Notes: generated by a model from the letters alone, not told the origin. Positions 43,130-54,203 are shown, counted from the first letter of the stretch. The stretch: 64,000 nt of DNA from Massospora cicadina (GCA_022478985.1 JAKSZP010000195.1:62001-126000); one strand, 5' to 3'. Program-made: numbers and translations.

Positions 43130-43520
43130 AGGAAATTTGATGATTTTGGGACCCTTGATGAAATGGGATTACCAGCTGGGGTAACCAAGAGTATCAACAT
43201 ATTGGTTGATCAAGAGCAACTCGCTGATCTGATGGAAAGACAGGAATAGGAGGTGCTTAAATTGTTCAAAAAGTATCAGGAAGTATTAGCCCAGGATGAC
43301 CATGATTTAGAATGCATGAGAGATGTGATCCACAAGGTTTATACTGGGGAAAATTTGCCAATCAGGATGAGACTGATTCAACAGTTGAAGGCAACTGAGT
43401 GGAGGCTTCTCACCAGAATGCGGATTGGCTTATTGCAGTTACCAATGGTCCAGATGGTATACCAGCAGGTGGATGAGTTATTCCAGAGAATGGTCAACGG
43501 AGAAATCAGGAATAAGCCCT
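43130..43520 (+). pseudogene. pol: TE-H reverse transcriptase run-up
   Basis: LFKKYQEVLAQDDHDLECMR (43259-43318) and a VIHKVYTGENLPIRMR text match the TE-I run-up (LFSKYWEIFAQYDFKLGCAK). A TDGTEWR-like and a DGIPAGG-like trace follow (43440-43480), but no DY..LN, YLDD or GYW motif. The RT core and RNase H are deleted, so TE-H could not copy itself. Confidence 0.7.
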
Positions 43521-43629
43521 GAGAAATCCAAGGTATGCTTTGAAAAGCAATGAAAACACTGAGACATGGATGGATAAGTGTTTAAGATGATTAATGGGAA
43601 GTGTTTACTATTCCCAAAGCCTTTGGAAA

Positions 43630-44650
43630 TAGCAGCTATCGTTCAAGCTGCTCATAAGGTTGTATAGCATGGAGGCTTGAGAAAAATGACCAACCATATT
43701 TGCCAGTACTACTACTGGGAGTCAATAAAATATGATGTTGCCAACTATCTAGCTTGTTGTTTGGAGTGCCAGCTGCACAAGCCATATAAGTGTACAACTT
43801 GAAACTGACTGTTCCACCCTGGATTTGTTTGGTATATGGTGTCCATTGATGTGATGGGACCGCTGATGATGAGCACAGGGGGAGTCAAGTATATAATAGT
43901 TGCAATCAATCTTCTGATGAGATAATTCAAGATGAAGGCCCTGGCAAAAGTGGATGCTACCAGCACCACGAAGTTCATCCTTTATAAGTAGTATACCAAC
44001 ATGGATGCCCGCAGGTCCTGCTTAGAAATAATAGAACAAACTTCATTTCTCATGTGATCCCCAAGTTAATTGAGATAATGGGGATCTGAGGAGTCGTTTC
44101 TGTACTCAACTGGCCGGAGACAAACGGACTGTTGGAACAAGTTAATGGAATGCTGGCCTTGACGCTGAGGAAGCTAGATGCAGGAAGAACTTCTGTGTGG
44201 TGAACATACCTGAGTTTGGTGACATTTGCCTACAATATCAGTCATCATACAGCAACTGGAAAAACTCCATTTGAATTGTTATATGGGAGGAAGGCCACGT
44301 TGCCACTGATTTTTATTTGGTGGTAGAACCAACATTGTGGATGAGTGTCAATCAGTACCTAAACTGATTGATTAATATCCTGTTTATATACACTTTTAAG
44401 CATTCAAAACTACTTTGAAGAAATGGATATGAGCATAAATGATGGACGATAAGAACTGACTGGCCTTATCAGAAAATAAATTAGGCAAAAGAGTTGCCTA
44501 TTGCGATATTCATGGTTTGGGAGAAGAAACAAACTGGAAGCATTGTGGTTGGGCTCATTTGAGATTTTCACCAAGATGGCGACGGATGCCTACTCCTTCA
44601 AGAGCCTCTTGGATGGAAGAGTAGTAATTCAAGTCCATACTAAGTATTTG
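43630..44650 (+). pseudogene. pol: TE-H integrase
   Basis: The HHCC part is present: AHKVV.HGGLRKM (43652-43693), a YYWESIKYDV block (43711-43740) and CLECQLHKP (43761-43787). The core shows IDVMGPLMM (43846-43872), a LLRNNRTNFISHVIPKLIEI block (44018-44080) and a NGLLEQVNGML block (44123-44155) with the catalytic Glu. YNISHHTATGKTPFELLYGR (44232-44293) ends the core. The tail has a FGRRNKLEALWLGSFEIFTK-like run (44517-44575) and a HTKYLK-like end. Frames shift several times. Confidence 0.8.
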
Positions 44651-44685
44651 AAGTGATGGATCGATGAAAAAATAACAAAAAAAGA

Positions 44686-44763
44686 GTTCCCAAAGGACCA
44701 CTGAACCATTAAGTTGATTATGTTTTAATGAGTAGGACAAGTCCAGTAAATATTAACCACTGA
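44686..44763 (+). repeat. AGGACC.CTGAACC motif cluster 2 in TE-H
   Basis: 44686-44723 (CCCAAAGGACCACTGAACC, then ATTAAGT...TTATGT) is a near copy of 42794-42830, and a weaker copy (TTAACCACTGAACTGAA) lies at 44745-44761. An A-rich tract follows at 44775-44855, as after cluster 1. The two clusters bracket the remaining pol. Confidence 0.75.
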
Positions 44764-44769
44764 ACTGAA

Positions 44770-46615
44770 ACAAGGTCAAGTTCCATGGAAAAAAGAAGAA
44801 AAAATAAAAGATTGATAAAGATACGAGAAAAAAATATAAAACTGCATAGAAAAAACTGATGTATTTTTATAATTAGTATTTTAAATTGATTATCCTTGAT
44901 ACAGGGATGATTCCGCCTATATCGCCTCTTGGGGGAGGGAGGATGGATTGCTGTAGGAATGAATAACACGTCAAAATCTATATGATTGGATGCTAGCGAG
45001 GGCTAGACCTAAATGAAACCAAGTTCTTTGAGCGGACGCAGATCCCTGCAAGAAAGCAACTAGGGGAAGGGAAATTGAGATGTCAGAAGAAGCCAAACTT
45101 AAAACCCCAGAGTGGGGAGGGAACTAGCATTACAGAAAGAGGCAGTTGGCAAATAACCCCGAGTAATCCCAATATGGTACCAGAGCTGGAAGATTAGTCT
45201 TAAGCACTTGCCAACAGGCTTTGTTAAGAACACCAGACATATGGGCCAGCAGCAAACAAGGGATGCTAGATGGGGTTTGCTGAATCATGACCCCTATTAA
45301 AGCCATCAGCAGAAGATACTGATGGGATGCACCAGAAACGAGATAGTCATGAAAGGATAAAATGACATCCTGAAAGTGAAAACTATGAGCTTCTAGGAAG
45401 CTGAAGTAGAATGAGTGATGGAAGCTGGGATAGGCTGGAAGCTTCGTGGCCCAACTTCGAGGAACTTGACCAGCAAAGAGAAGAGATAAGTGGCAATATC
45501 CTGGTCTAGGATGTTCTTAAGACAGGAAGGATTCAGCGCTATGGATAATGCCTCGTTGACTTGGGCCCTTAATTTTGCATAGGGGAGTTCAAAATGCATG
45601 CTGTTGCTAATGGTGAGTTCAGTGGCAAAGACGCTGGCTTGTAGTATTGACTGAGTCAGAAGAGGAACTCAGGAAGCAAGACCAACCCGGTGAGAAAGAA
45701 ACAATTAAGAGGAAAGGCATTATTTCAGGAGCATCAATGATTATGATCAGTGCATCTGTGAAAGGAGCTAAATACAGGAAAGTTTCAAAATTTAACTATA
45801 GAATTGATGGCAGAGGAAGAATTGGCTGAGAGTCATTAAAGATGATCGCTAGCCTGGTTTTAGAAGGTTTGGTTACTGTTTCTGGTAATTCCACGGAAGT
45901 ACTAGCCTCTAGTGCCAGACTAGGCATATGAGACCTGGAAGGACCATAGAAGAGGTTCCGTTGCACAGCCTGACTCATCTGCTGGAAGAGCTGAAGATCT
46001 TGATCAGACAAACTGTTGAGCAGCTGTTAGTACTGAAACTCAAAATTCTACATTTGAGCTGGACGTGGGGGATGTTATACTTATATGATAGTCAACATTA
46101 TGCACTATGAAATCAACTAAGCTCCAATTTTGGAGAAATTAATCTCAAAAACCAATAGGATAAGCTCTAGAGAAGAATTAAGAATGATATGAGCCAAGAG
46201 GTTATGAGAAAAAATAAGAGGGGCGTACATAAATGAGCATTCTCAATTGGGTTGCTAAACAAACAATGATGGCAAGAGTCTCCTGTTGAGGATGAGGAGA
46301 AAATCAGGAAATTGAAAATTCCAGACAAAGAATCCTGAATATGACAGCAGGTCATATGCCCTGACGGGGGAACTTAATCCCAGGATTAATATCGTCATGA
46401 GTAAATTGATAAGCTTGGCATGACAGTAGATCGTGGGGACTATGCTCTGAGTAGGTGGTAGCAAGGAGGTGAGGAAGAGAGCTGCATGCCAAAGGTCGTC
46501 CTGAGCAGCGTTGAGTATTGTTGATCATATTTCGCTTGAGAAAATGAAGTATTTGACAGAGTGTCCAAAGCGGTGCTCTCCTGCCACAGTCCTTTTCCCG
46601 CTAGAAATCTAGGCA
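44770..46615. other. TE-H 3' region between integrase and polypurine tract, unexplained
   Basis: About 1.85 kb where other elements here have little or nothing. The plus strand has short open runs (45647-45829, 45928-46110). The minus strand has a series of runs (46464-46255, 46011-45796, 45599-45393, 44969-44718) with protein-like composition, such as MSDQDLQLFQQMSQAVQRNL. No known domain is visible. It could be an extra antisense gene, as described for some plant gypsy elements, or a captured or inserted fragment. Confidence 0.4.
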
Positions 46616-46626
46616 AGAGGGGGATG

Positions 46627-47751
46627 TGTTAAGATTTTTGCCCATATTCCCAGCCAGCTAGATTACTGTAAATCTCTAGGGGATAATTCCCTAATGCGAG
46701 GTGAATTGGAAATTTGTTGACCCTAATTTTAGGGTAACTATGTTTGGGGGATTTTAGGTTTGTCACTTGGTCAGATTTGTTGAGGATTGATCCAGACAAA
46801 TGCTTAAGATCTTGTCAGGCAGAGTTACCAACAAACTAGTGGCATCTTATAGTTGATTAACTATTAGGTGTACCAATTTGGATCAGTCAGGTTTCATCAC
46901 TGACTGATTGGGAATGCAAGGAGTAAGTTGCTATGCAAGTGATGCCACCTACAACTAGAAAATCAATCAGTTGGTTCATGACCTGCCTTAATGGGTAACA
47001 AGTCCCATTACCTAATCAGCTCGCTTGCCAAATATAGTTGGTTTGCTTGGATTGAGAGGGAAACGTTAGGGACACATTTTCTGACTCTTTCTATTTAAGC
47101 TTTGAGGATTTCCAATGACGGAAAGCCTAGCCAGGATGTAGAAGACCATCACTGCTGAGATGAGGAGAGTGATTTAATGGCAACAGCTGCTGTTTCATTA
47201 AAGAGGTGTCAACCAAGGGTTGGGCGCCGAATCTCCCACTTTAAATTCCCTAGAAATCACCAATAATTATATAGTTAAAAGGGTATACAGTAGATATACT
47301 TCCTTAGCACACTTTATCAGCATCCATTTATTTTATTCTTTATCAGGGATATTATTGCTGTTTTTGATAATTGGGAGACACTTTAAGGAAAAGAGTAAGG
47401 ATATGAGCTGAGATCCAGAGAAGAAATGGAATCAAGTTGGGTAATGCTGACAACTGTGTGTCAAACCGGAGAATCATCAATGAGAATCTAGGAGAAGATT
47501 GGGTTAGATGGTACAAGGGAATGAATCCTTATTTCGAGACATCACAAGTAGTTCAAGTGGAAATACTGGCTGAGCGTTAGGCCGAGATCTAGGACTTCCA
47601 TTTAACTATGGATTTTAGTTGTCATACTATCATAAACTGATCATATCAGCTATTATAAAATTCGGACAAATTGCATAAAAACCCAAACCTGTGCAAGTAA
47701 TATGCTTATAGGGTATTGGCCAAAAATAATTAAACCTATAAATTTTTTACA
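46627..47751 (+). repeat. TE-H 3' LTR (1125 bp)
   Basis: It begins TGTTAAGATTTTTGC and ends TTTTTTACA, is preceded by the purine run AAGAGGGGGATG, and is followed by TGAGT. Confidence 0.92.
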
Positions 47752-47756
47752 TGAGT

Positions 47757-48170
47757 AATATGATGATTGCTGATTTTTGAGAAATAACAATTTTGTATCA
47801 ATAAGAAGGAACTATTTCCACACCGAAAACCAGTTAATTTAAAATATATAGTAATGGACTACTTCTGCCAAACCCTTTTTCTTCCTTATTTTTCCCAAAG
47901 ACCTCCTCTCATAATTCTCATGCTCAACCCTTAATCCTTAGTATTTTTAATCAATTTCAACCCTTTTTCTTAGTAATTCTCTATTTGCTACAATGTTAGG
48001 TGTTTTGTTCTATCATCAAGGCTTCTACGTAACTCCCTCAATTTGCCAAACTATTATTGCTTTAATTAATTCGCTTCAATTTGACATAATCTACCGCTAC
48101 TATCTTGAGGCTCATCTTGACTCATAAAATATGATATACCAAATATGTGACTTGTTGTTCAGTTATATCA
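47757..48170 (-). repeat. TE-G 5' LTR, right piece (414 bp)
   Basis: It continues the LTR begun at 40685 after TE-H. In minus orientation the LTR starts here with TGATATAACTGAACAAC (48170 downward). The two pieces total about 492 bp, against 481 bp for the other LTR. Confidence 0.85.
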
Positions 48171-48610
48171 TTTCTCAACAAGTTCCTTACAGTTACTATA
48201 TGGATGGCACCCAGCACTATCGCACTACTCTAAGCCTGTTTGGAAAATACTGGCGTAGTGGATCCGAAACGTTATTTGACCAACCTGGTGAATACCTTTT
48301 TCAAGCTTCAAACTGAAGTGTAATCTTTCAGCTTGCCCAAAAAGATTAAGAATTAGGTTGCTGACCAGATATAGACTAACGTGCAGCTCAGTTTCATGAA
48401 GAAGAGATGGTGTTATTTACAGCCAAAATGGGTTTGGTTAAAAGCATAAGTTGGCCAAGATCTGGATTGGTCCGTTCAAAATAATTGAGAAGACTGGCGT
48501 CAATGCCTACACTATCAAAGACCATGTAAGTGGTTAAATTATTAGCTGAGTGCACGCAAAGTTTCTTTGTGCATTTGAGCATTAGGAGACTTATTGTCCA
48601 ATCAAGAGGG
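48171..48610 (+). pseudogene. pol: TE-D integrase, carboxy-terminal part
   Basis: A VVDPKRYLTNLVNTFFKLQT-like text (48255-48315) matches TE-E GVKPQHYLSALIDTLIKLQT. An AKIWIGPFKIIEKTGVNAYTI-like text (48450-48520) and a HAKFLCAFEH-like end (48553-48585) follow. This is the TE-D integrase interrupted at 35151 by TE-G. Confidence 0.75.
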
Positions 48611-48627
48611 AGGTTAAGTTGGAAAAT

Positions 48628-48804
48628 TGATATAACTGGATGATTAGCTCATAATAGCTATGGCAGAATGGGTGATATTAGGTAGAGCCAAGTACAGAAT
48701 AATATTAGTAAGATCACCCCAAAGTAAGGTGATAGGGCAATACCAAGCTCTGGACAAATCTTCATAGGATCACCTTCAAAATAAGGCAATAAGGCGATGT
48801 CAAC
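48628..48804 (+). repeat. TE-D 3' LTR, first 177 bp
   Basis: TGATATAACTGG... follows a purine-rich run (AGAGGGAGGTTAAG, 48605-48618) and matches the start of the TE-D 5' LTR. It is cut at 48805 by the TE-I LTR. The rest should lie to the right of TE-I, outside the window. Confidence 0.85.
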
Positions 48805-49907
48805 TGTCAGATTCTGGTGGTTGACTCAAAATAAACCCTTTGACAACCAACAGATTGGGCTGATTAACATCCCAATGCTCAGGTTAATACCCTAATTTTC
48901 ACCTCAAAACCTATTGCAACTATACGGCTCAGGCCAAATTTCTCATCTTCAATTTGATCATGTACTTTATCAAAAAGCTCAGGTCAAATACATTTGCACC
49001 TTATGGCCGGTTATCATTGCATCAAAATTTTAGCAATTGGTCCCAATTATCAGGAGCTAATACAAACATTTAGTATAAAAAATTGTTTGGAACCAACGCA
49101 AAGTTAACGTTTAAAAGTCCCATGGACAATCAGACAATGTTGTAGTCAATTTCCTGCCCTAGGGCTAAATTTGTATGTCAATATGCGTAATTGGCACAAT
49201 AGCACTTGCACATAAACTGCCCAAAAGGGAGTACTAGTGCTGTTGAGAGAGAGGCCTGAAGACGTCCCAATTAGGGGTACATCTACTTTAATCAATGCAA
49301 GAATCTCACAGAAGTTTTATTTCATCAGCAGTATGACAAAACTCAAATCAAGAAGATCCTAGGATAACTTTGCATATTTTTATAGAAATTTTTGTCCCTG
49401 AAATCCTCCCAATTTTGAGATTATTTTGCCACTAATAAACCCAAGAATAGGTCTCAGTTGTTCAGTTCTAATGCCAAACTGAGGTGGTAAATTATCTGTT
49501 GAATTTTGCGCATGAATATGGCCAGGAGATACCCTAGAGGTATAAATACTGGCGCCTAGCCTAATGACTGATTATCAAAAAACCTTCTAATAAAAGAAAT
49601 TTTAAATTTTATTTCATTTCCGGTTTTCTCATCTAAATCTTTTATCTAGAGAAGTTTCAACAATCTGGAAGTACCAAATCCACAACATGTATCTATTCCT
49701 GCCTCAGAAGTTGTTCCTGATTTATGAAGGAAATATTGAGCCCAAAAATGAGTAGAAGAGTTAAGACTATTTCAATAAGCCTAGTGAGTTTCTGAATGGT
49801 TAGAGTACCATAAGCCACTGGAAAATTGAGGATTGATTGGCTGAACATATTCCATATTTAGTGTTCAGGATTTTTAACATCAAGTGAGCTATCCTTGGAG
49901 CTTCACA
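48805..49907 (+). repeat. TE-I 5' LTR (about 1103 bp)
   Basis: It begins TGTCAGATTC and ends GCTTCACA, just before the PBS. A TATAAATACTGG block at 49541-49552 is a good TATA-box candidate, and AATAAAAG near 49589 a polyadenylation candidate. No partner LTR is visible in the window, so the left edge rests on the TG end and the break in the TE-D LTR. Confidence 0.75.
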
Positions 49908-49909
49908 AC

Positions 49910-49921
49910 TGGTGCTCACTC
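49910..49921 (+). promoter_or_regulatory. TE-I primer-binding site (partial match)
   Basis: TGGTGCTCACTC starts two bases after the LTR. The first 11 bases match the common PBS. After that the sequence diverges. Confidence 0.65.
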
Positions 49922-51326
49922 AAAACTGGTGACACTCTCTGAAATGGATTCCTATAACCAATTCCTGGCAGATTCGGCCAGATGAGAAAGTGACAACAAA
50001 TGGAAACTAGCTACAAGGAAATCTCAGAATATTTTAATACCAGCTGCCAAGGCTCTTAAACTGGTACCTCCTACTCCCTGGATCTTATCTCAGTGAGGGC
50101 TCATGCAGATACAACCAGTCCGATTGATATTACATCTACAAGTGTAAAAGCTATGCTGGAAACCCTATATCGGGGTTTTAGGATTGGTACTTCAAAAAAG
50201 ATCCCTCCTTCACCTGTTTTAATACCCTAATAATCAAACGCTCATGATGGAGATATATATGAAGTACTACAACAAAACATAGCATCTTATGCCAAACGTC
50301 TCACAGACAGTCAAGCAACCAACGAATTCCTGTTTATCTGTGTTCAACCCTCAATTAATCATAGCCAGCGAGATCATTGCTAGAGATAATTTTGGAAATT
50401 ATGGAAATCTACCATGTGCAAGGGGATGAACAATATTCCTGAAACGCTCTACTGGACAAACTAAATTACAGTTTTGCTGAAGTCCAAAAAGTAATGGAGA
50501 TAATATGGGACTTTCAATGAAGCTCATGGGAGATTAAACACCCTTGAGGACTTTTCAATGAAGAAGTCACAAAGATAGCCGCAGAATTTCTTGTTCATTA
50601 TGGGCTACCACATGAATGGGTAAAAAACATGAATGCTGTTGAAAACTGGAACCCCATTCTGATTATCTATTGTCTCAATCAGAACAACTTACCATACATG
50701 CCACTTCAGGTCAAAAAATCACCTGGAGTTAAATGTAAGAGTTGATAACTTCAACAATTATGTTTGGCTGAGCAGGATACTGTAAACAAAAACATCAAAG
50801 ACCTTACAGCAAAACCAGCTGTCTCAGATAGGGATGAAGAGGATGCCCAGATAAAGAGGAATTTTATAAACTTTGGACTGTGTTGTTGAGATCGCAGGCC
50901 AGAAATACTGAAATTACTCAGGAGAATTGGGAACTCAGAATGCAGTTATCAACCGCGAATTCCTGAGGAGACAGTATGGCCAAAGATATTAAAAGAATAA
51001 TGACCAATCAAGCTTTGTTCAAAGAAGAGTATGACAACCTTAAAAAAGAATTTGAATCTCTAAAAAGCATGGCTTCCAGTGCTCACCCTGCTTTGACAAA
51101 AGAGAAATAGGAAAAAGCTCTACTTATTCGGCCAAAAAAAGTCTGGAAAATTAACTAAGGGTTGAATTCAAGCATCAGTATCCAGTAGTTCAGAGATATA
51201 TCATGAAATCAAATCATCAGAAATTGACACCAATGAAAAAACTGATATTTTGAACATCCGTTCTATGCTATAGTCCTGGAATCAATCTTGACTCCAGAAA
51301 ATCACCAATGAGAAAAAGGGCTGATT
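49922..51326 (+). pseudogene. TE-I leader and upstream gag-like region
   Basis: About 1.4 kb before the recognisable gag. A MDSYNQFLADSA-like start lies at 49944, and a FNEEVTKIAAEFLVHYGLPHEW-type text, readable in two steps, lies near 50555-50620. Stops are frequent. This may be the amino-terminal half of a long gag or a separate leader protein. I do not recognise a domain. Confidence 0.35.
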
Positions 51327-52170
51327 ATGAGCGATAATACACCAAGACGTTCAAGAAGAAGTAAAACTTCTGTGCCTGAAAGAGTGCGAGATAACTTCAA
51401 ACCATTGAATTTACCAATGTTTGATAAGGATGGAAACGTTCACTCTTTCCTCAAGCTATTTGAAAAAGCAATGAGGAGAGCATCAGACCATTCAAAAGGA
51501 TCAGCACTAATAAACTCACCTGACGCCTATAGCTGTGAAATCGTTATGCCCTATTTGGGTGACAATTGATCCTATATGAATGCCAAAATTGTAGCGACCA
51601 AACATCTTGGAGGGGCTGAAAATTAGAAACCCAAAAAAGAGCTTATTAATATTAAATTCAAGCAGAATGATACTATTAAGGACTTTGTGGATAGATTTTT
51701 CCATGAGGCACAAGTTCTGCATGGGTGCAATGCAATAGATAAGTTTGATGCTAAGATTGCATTGGAGCAAACACTTATGTTCTTCCATGAATTGCACAAT
51801 GTCATGATACCTGCATTTAATAGAAGCTTGGAAATCCAAGAGCTTACCAATTACTTGAGGAGCTGTTCCCGTAATTTTAATACCCCTAATCGGGCCAAAG
51901 ATCAGAAAAAATCCTGATTCTCAGGTTCAAAAAGCAACATTATGCCCAACCAGGGAACAAATTTCCAAACTATGAACCAAAAATTTTAGCAAAAGTTGCA
52001 AAAAGGGCAGATTACATGACACTACAGTGGTCAAAAGGGGCACTTTGCTAGTACGTGTTAAAGATGGCCCAACAAAAAGCCTGGGGTCAATGTTGCTATA
52101 GAAATCAACGGTGACAGTGAGGCGGGAAAAGATCAGGTGGAGTGAAGGCAGAATGCTCTAACTCCACCAA
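51327..52170 (+). pseudogene. gag: TE-I gag with remnant zinc knuckle
   Basis: The open frame 51327-51569 has a basic start (MSDNTPRRSRRSKTS) and NLPMFDKDGNVHSFLKLFEK, the start of a retrotransposon capsid domain. The second run (51630-51917) reads DTIKDFVDRFFHEAQVLHG, also typical of capsid domains. At 52017-52058 a HYSGQKGHFASTC text remains of a CX2CX4HX4C knuckle, with its first two Cys codons lost. Stops at 51567 and elsewhere. Confidence 0.75.
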
Positions 52171-52359
52171 TGTCTAAGCTATTCCACCTGACCCATGTGA
52201 GCTCTTTAGGGCCTAAGATGTTGCTGAAAATAACCTCCGCCATTTTTGGCTAATGATGTCATGATGGTCACTACTCAGGCCACGGCAAAAGCAATTAAAC
52301 CCTTAAAATCACCTAAGAAGCCTAAGCAGAGGTATCAAAACCTTACGTAAAGCAGATTA

Positions 52360-53010
52360 TTGATCCAAGGTCTAGACCTCCAACACAGATGTTCAACTGA
52401 CCTACCTGAGCTTAACAACATTCAAGTAGCTATTCCCATGAAGAACTTAGCAGATAACTTCCCAGATGTTTGCTCAAGCCTGAAATCACACCTGGAATTG
52501 GGCAGGAATCACAGCATTCATACAATATATACCTCTGAAAACTACTCTGAATGTTTCTATGTGGACATAGCAGTAAACAAGGTGCAAGTTCAGGCCATCA
52601 TTGATAGTGATGCTCCTATTAATATAGTCAGTACAAAGTTGGTTAAAAAGCTGAAATTTGCGCCTGATGTTGCCCACTGTCAGGAATTTGGAACAGTTGG
52701 AGCGCATACAACTAAATTGCTGGGAGCATACAGTACCCTACCTCTCAGATTCAGATCCATTGTAGTAACAGCACCTGCCATAGTGTTGCCAATTACAAAC
52801 TATGATATTCTAATTAGGACTGATTTCCTAAGGAGATATGGAGTTGTTACCAATTATAAGGATGATACTCTCACCATTCTTGGCCAGGCTATTCCACTTT
52901 ACTATAATCGGTATAGGGCAGTTGAGAAAAGGAAACCCAGTCTATTTATAAATCTGGCCTACAAAGATATAGTCATCCAATTAAGTATTTCAAAGCGCGG
53001 TCAAAGATAA
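52360..53010 (+). pseudogene. pol: TE-I protease domain
   Basis: This is a 216-codon open frame. YVDIAVNKVQVQAIIDSDAP (52558-52617) holds the active site, where DSG reads DSD. NIVSTKLVKKLKFAPDVAHC and FGTVGAHTTKLLGAYSTLPL follow as in TE-B (FGTAGPNNTRALGAYSS). NYDILIRTDFLRRYGVV (52798-52848) is the second motif. The loss of Gly after DS makes activity doubtful. The start at 52360 is only the edge of the open run. Confidence 0.82.
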
Positions 53011-53039
53011 AAGCACTACCCACTTAAATCAATGAGTCA

Positions 53040-53694
53040 AATGGCATTCCACTTTTATCAAATCAGAGCATAACTATACCATCCGGAGTTCAAGTAATTG
53101 TCCCAATGGGACTAACAATTAATATCCTGAAGGACTTTATGGTGAAGTATATCAACCATGGTCTGTATCTCGATTCAAACCAAACATTGCCCCTGATATT
53201 ATCATTCCTGGCCATGAAGAAATACATATCTTATGTGAAAACCTGCAAAATCGGGCCATCTCCATCAAGTGATATCAAATAATTGCATTTCTACATTTGA
53301 TTCCTACCTCGGAAATTCACTCATTCCTTGAGTTTAGAAAATTTGTCAAATAAGGGCTCCCTGATATGGACCTACTCAGCTTTTTATGTTGTACCTATGT
53401 CTGATTTAAGCAACCTGACCAACTGTAAGGAAGGCCAAGCTCAGGAGTTGTTCTCTAAATATTGGGAAATATTTGCACAATATGATTTTAAATTGGGATG
53501 TGCTAAGGGTGTCACCCACAAAATTGATACTAGAGACCATAAACCAATTTGATTACGCCCAATTAGACACTCAAAGTCCTCAGAAGAAGCTGTATCCAAG
53601 GAGACTAAGGAACTCCTTGATTATAACATGTGTACCTTCAAAAAGTCCACGGGCAGCACCAATTTAAATAGTGAAGAAAAAGGATGGAAGCACC
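53040..53694 (+). pseudogene. pol: TE-I linker and reverse-transcriptase amino-terminal part
   Basis: A SGVQVIVPMGLTINILKDFM-like text (53083-53140) matches the linker of TE-B (GEQRVVDTKITLQI). ELFSKYWEIFAQYDFKLGCA (53447-53505) and a VTHKIDTRDHKPI text precede RT. IVKKKDGS (53671-53690, preceded by stops) is cut at the TE-J junction. Confidence 0.78.
53690..53694. repeat. Left target-site duplication of TE-J (GCACC)
   Basis: GCACC before the left LTR and GCAAC at 62311-62315 after the right LTR match at four of five bases, inside TE-I RT codons. Confidence 0.85.
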
Positions 53695-54203
53695 TGTTGA
53701 GATCTGGTAGCTGAGGGCAATAGTTCCTCTGAAGCGTACCAAAATGGATGGGTTAAAAGTTCCTGCAGCAAGCAGACAGCAGGGAGAGCTGGGAATCCTA
53801 ATTGTAGGGACCGGTAACTTGATATAAGCCTGAGAATAGGTGATGAGGGACCTTTTGTATTAAACTGGGGAAGTTGATGGCCGGAGAGGAGCTTGCTGTA
53901 CAGAGGCTCTAGAAATAGAAAACTTAAAAACGAATTGGAGATAAAACTGTAACTTTATTTGAGAAAAGGCGCGGATATTTATAGGCGAGGTTTTCATCCT
54001 AATCCTTTAAGGATAGTGACGTCCTCCACCGGCAAGATCTTTGGCATCCTGATGTTGATCAGGTGGGGATTCAACGGCAGGCTTCCTTTTAACAAAATCA
54101 ATTAGGGGGCGGAAAATAAGGCTCTATTAGAGGAAAATTCAGAGAGGTATCATAAGTAGGGAAATTCGAATTTAATTGATTGAGAGCAGGTCAAATCCCA
54201 ACA
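53695..54203 (-). repeat. TE-J 3' LTR (509 bp, minus orientation)
   Basis: The plus-strand start is TGTTGAGATC and the end AAATCCCAACA. In the first 112 aligned bases it differs from the right LTR at about seven positions. It contains the uninterrupted version of the LINE-3 target (TGTAGGGACCGGTAACTT). Confidence 0.92.

Larger units (their letters stand above)
40763..47751 (+). mobile_element. TE-H: gypsy LTR retrotransposon with 1.1-kb LTRs and deleted RT
   Basis: LTRs 40763-41883 and 46627-47751 (TG...ACA), PBS at 41887 and a polypurine tract (AGAGGGGGATG) before the 3' LTR. A perfect TGAGT duplication flanks it (40758-40762 and 47752-47756). It sits inside the TE-G 5' LTR, which reads continuously across it. 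The interior is unusual: the gag is not recognisable, pol jumps from the RT run-up (43253-43400) to integrase (43630-44330) without RT core or RNase H, and about 1.9 kb of unexplained sequence follows integrase. Confidence 0.93.
35152..48170 (-). mobile_element. TE-G: gypsy LTR retrotransposon (minus) containing TE-H
   Basis: On the minus strand: 5' LTR at the right end (48170-47757 and 40762-40685, split by TE-H), PBS (40683-40665), gag, protease, RT, RNase H, integrase, and 3' LTR (35632-35152). The LTRs belong to the same family as TE-E. The target duplication in TE-D is approximate (TTTTT at 35147-35151 and TTTCT at 48171-48175). TE-D integrase continues on the right. The element is decayed. 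Confidence 0.88.
10521..48804 (+). mobile_element. TE-D: large decayed gypsy element, host for at least five insertions
   Basis: It begins with a 586-bp 5' LTR (10521-11106), then PBS, gag, protease, RT, RNase H and integrase, and a 3' LTR start at 48628 that is cut by TE-I at 48805. The internal sequence is interrupted by a mini-LTR element (protease region), a solo LTR and TE-E (RNase H), and TE-G (integrase). At each site the protein text resumes at the next expected residues on the far side. After subtracting the insertions, TE-D is an ordinary gypsy element in length, apart from about 1 kb of unexplained sequence near 13020-13880. The RT catalytic YLDD is intact, but stops are frequent. 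Confidence 0.88.
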
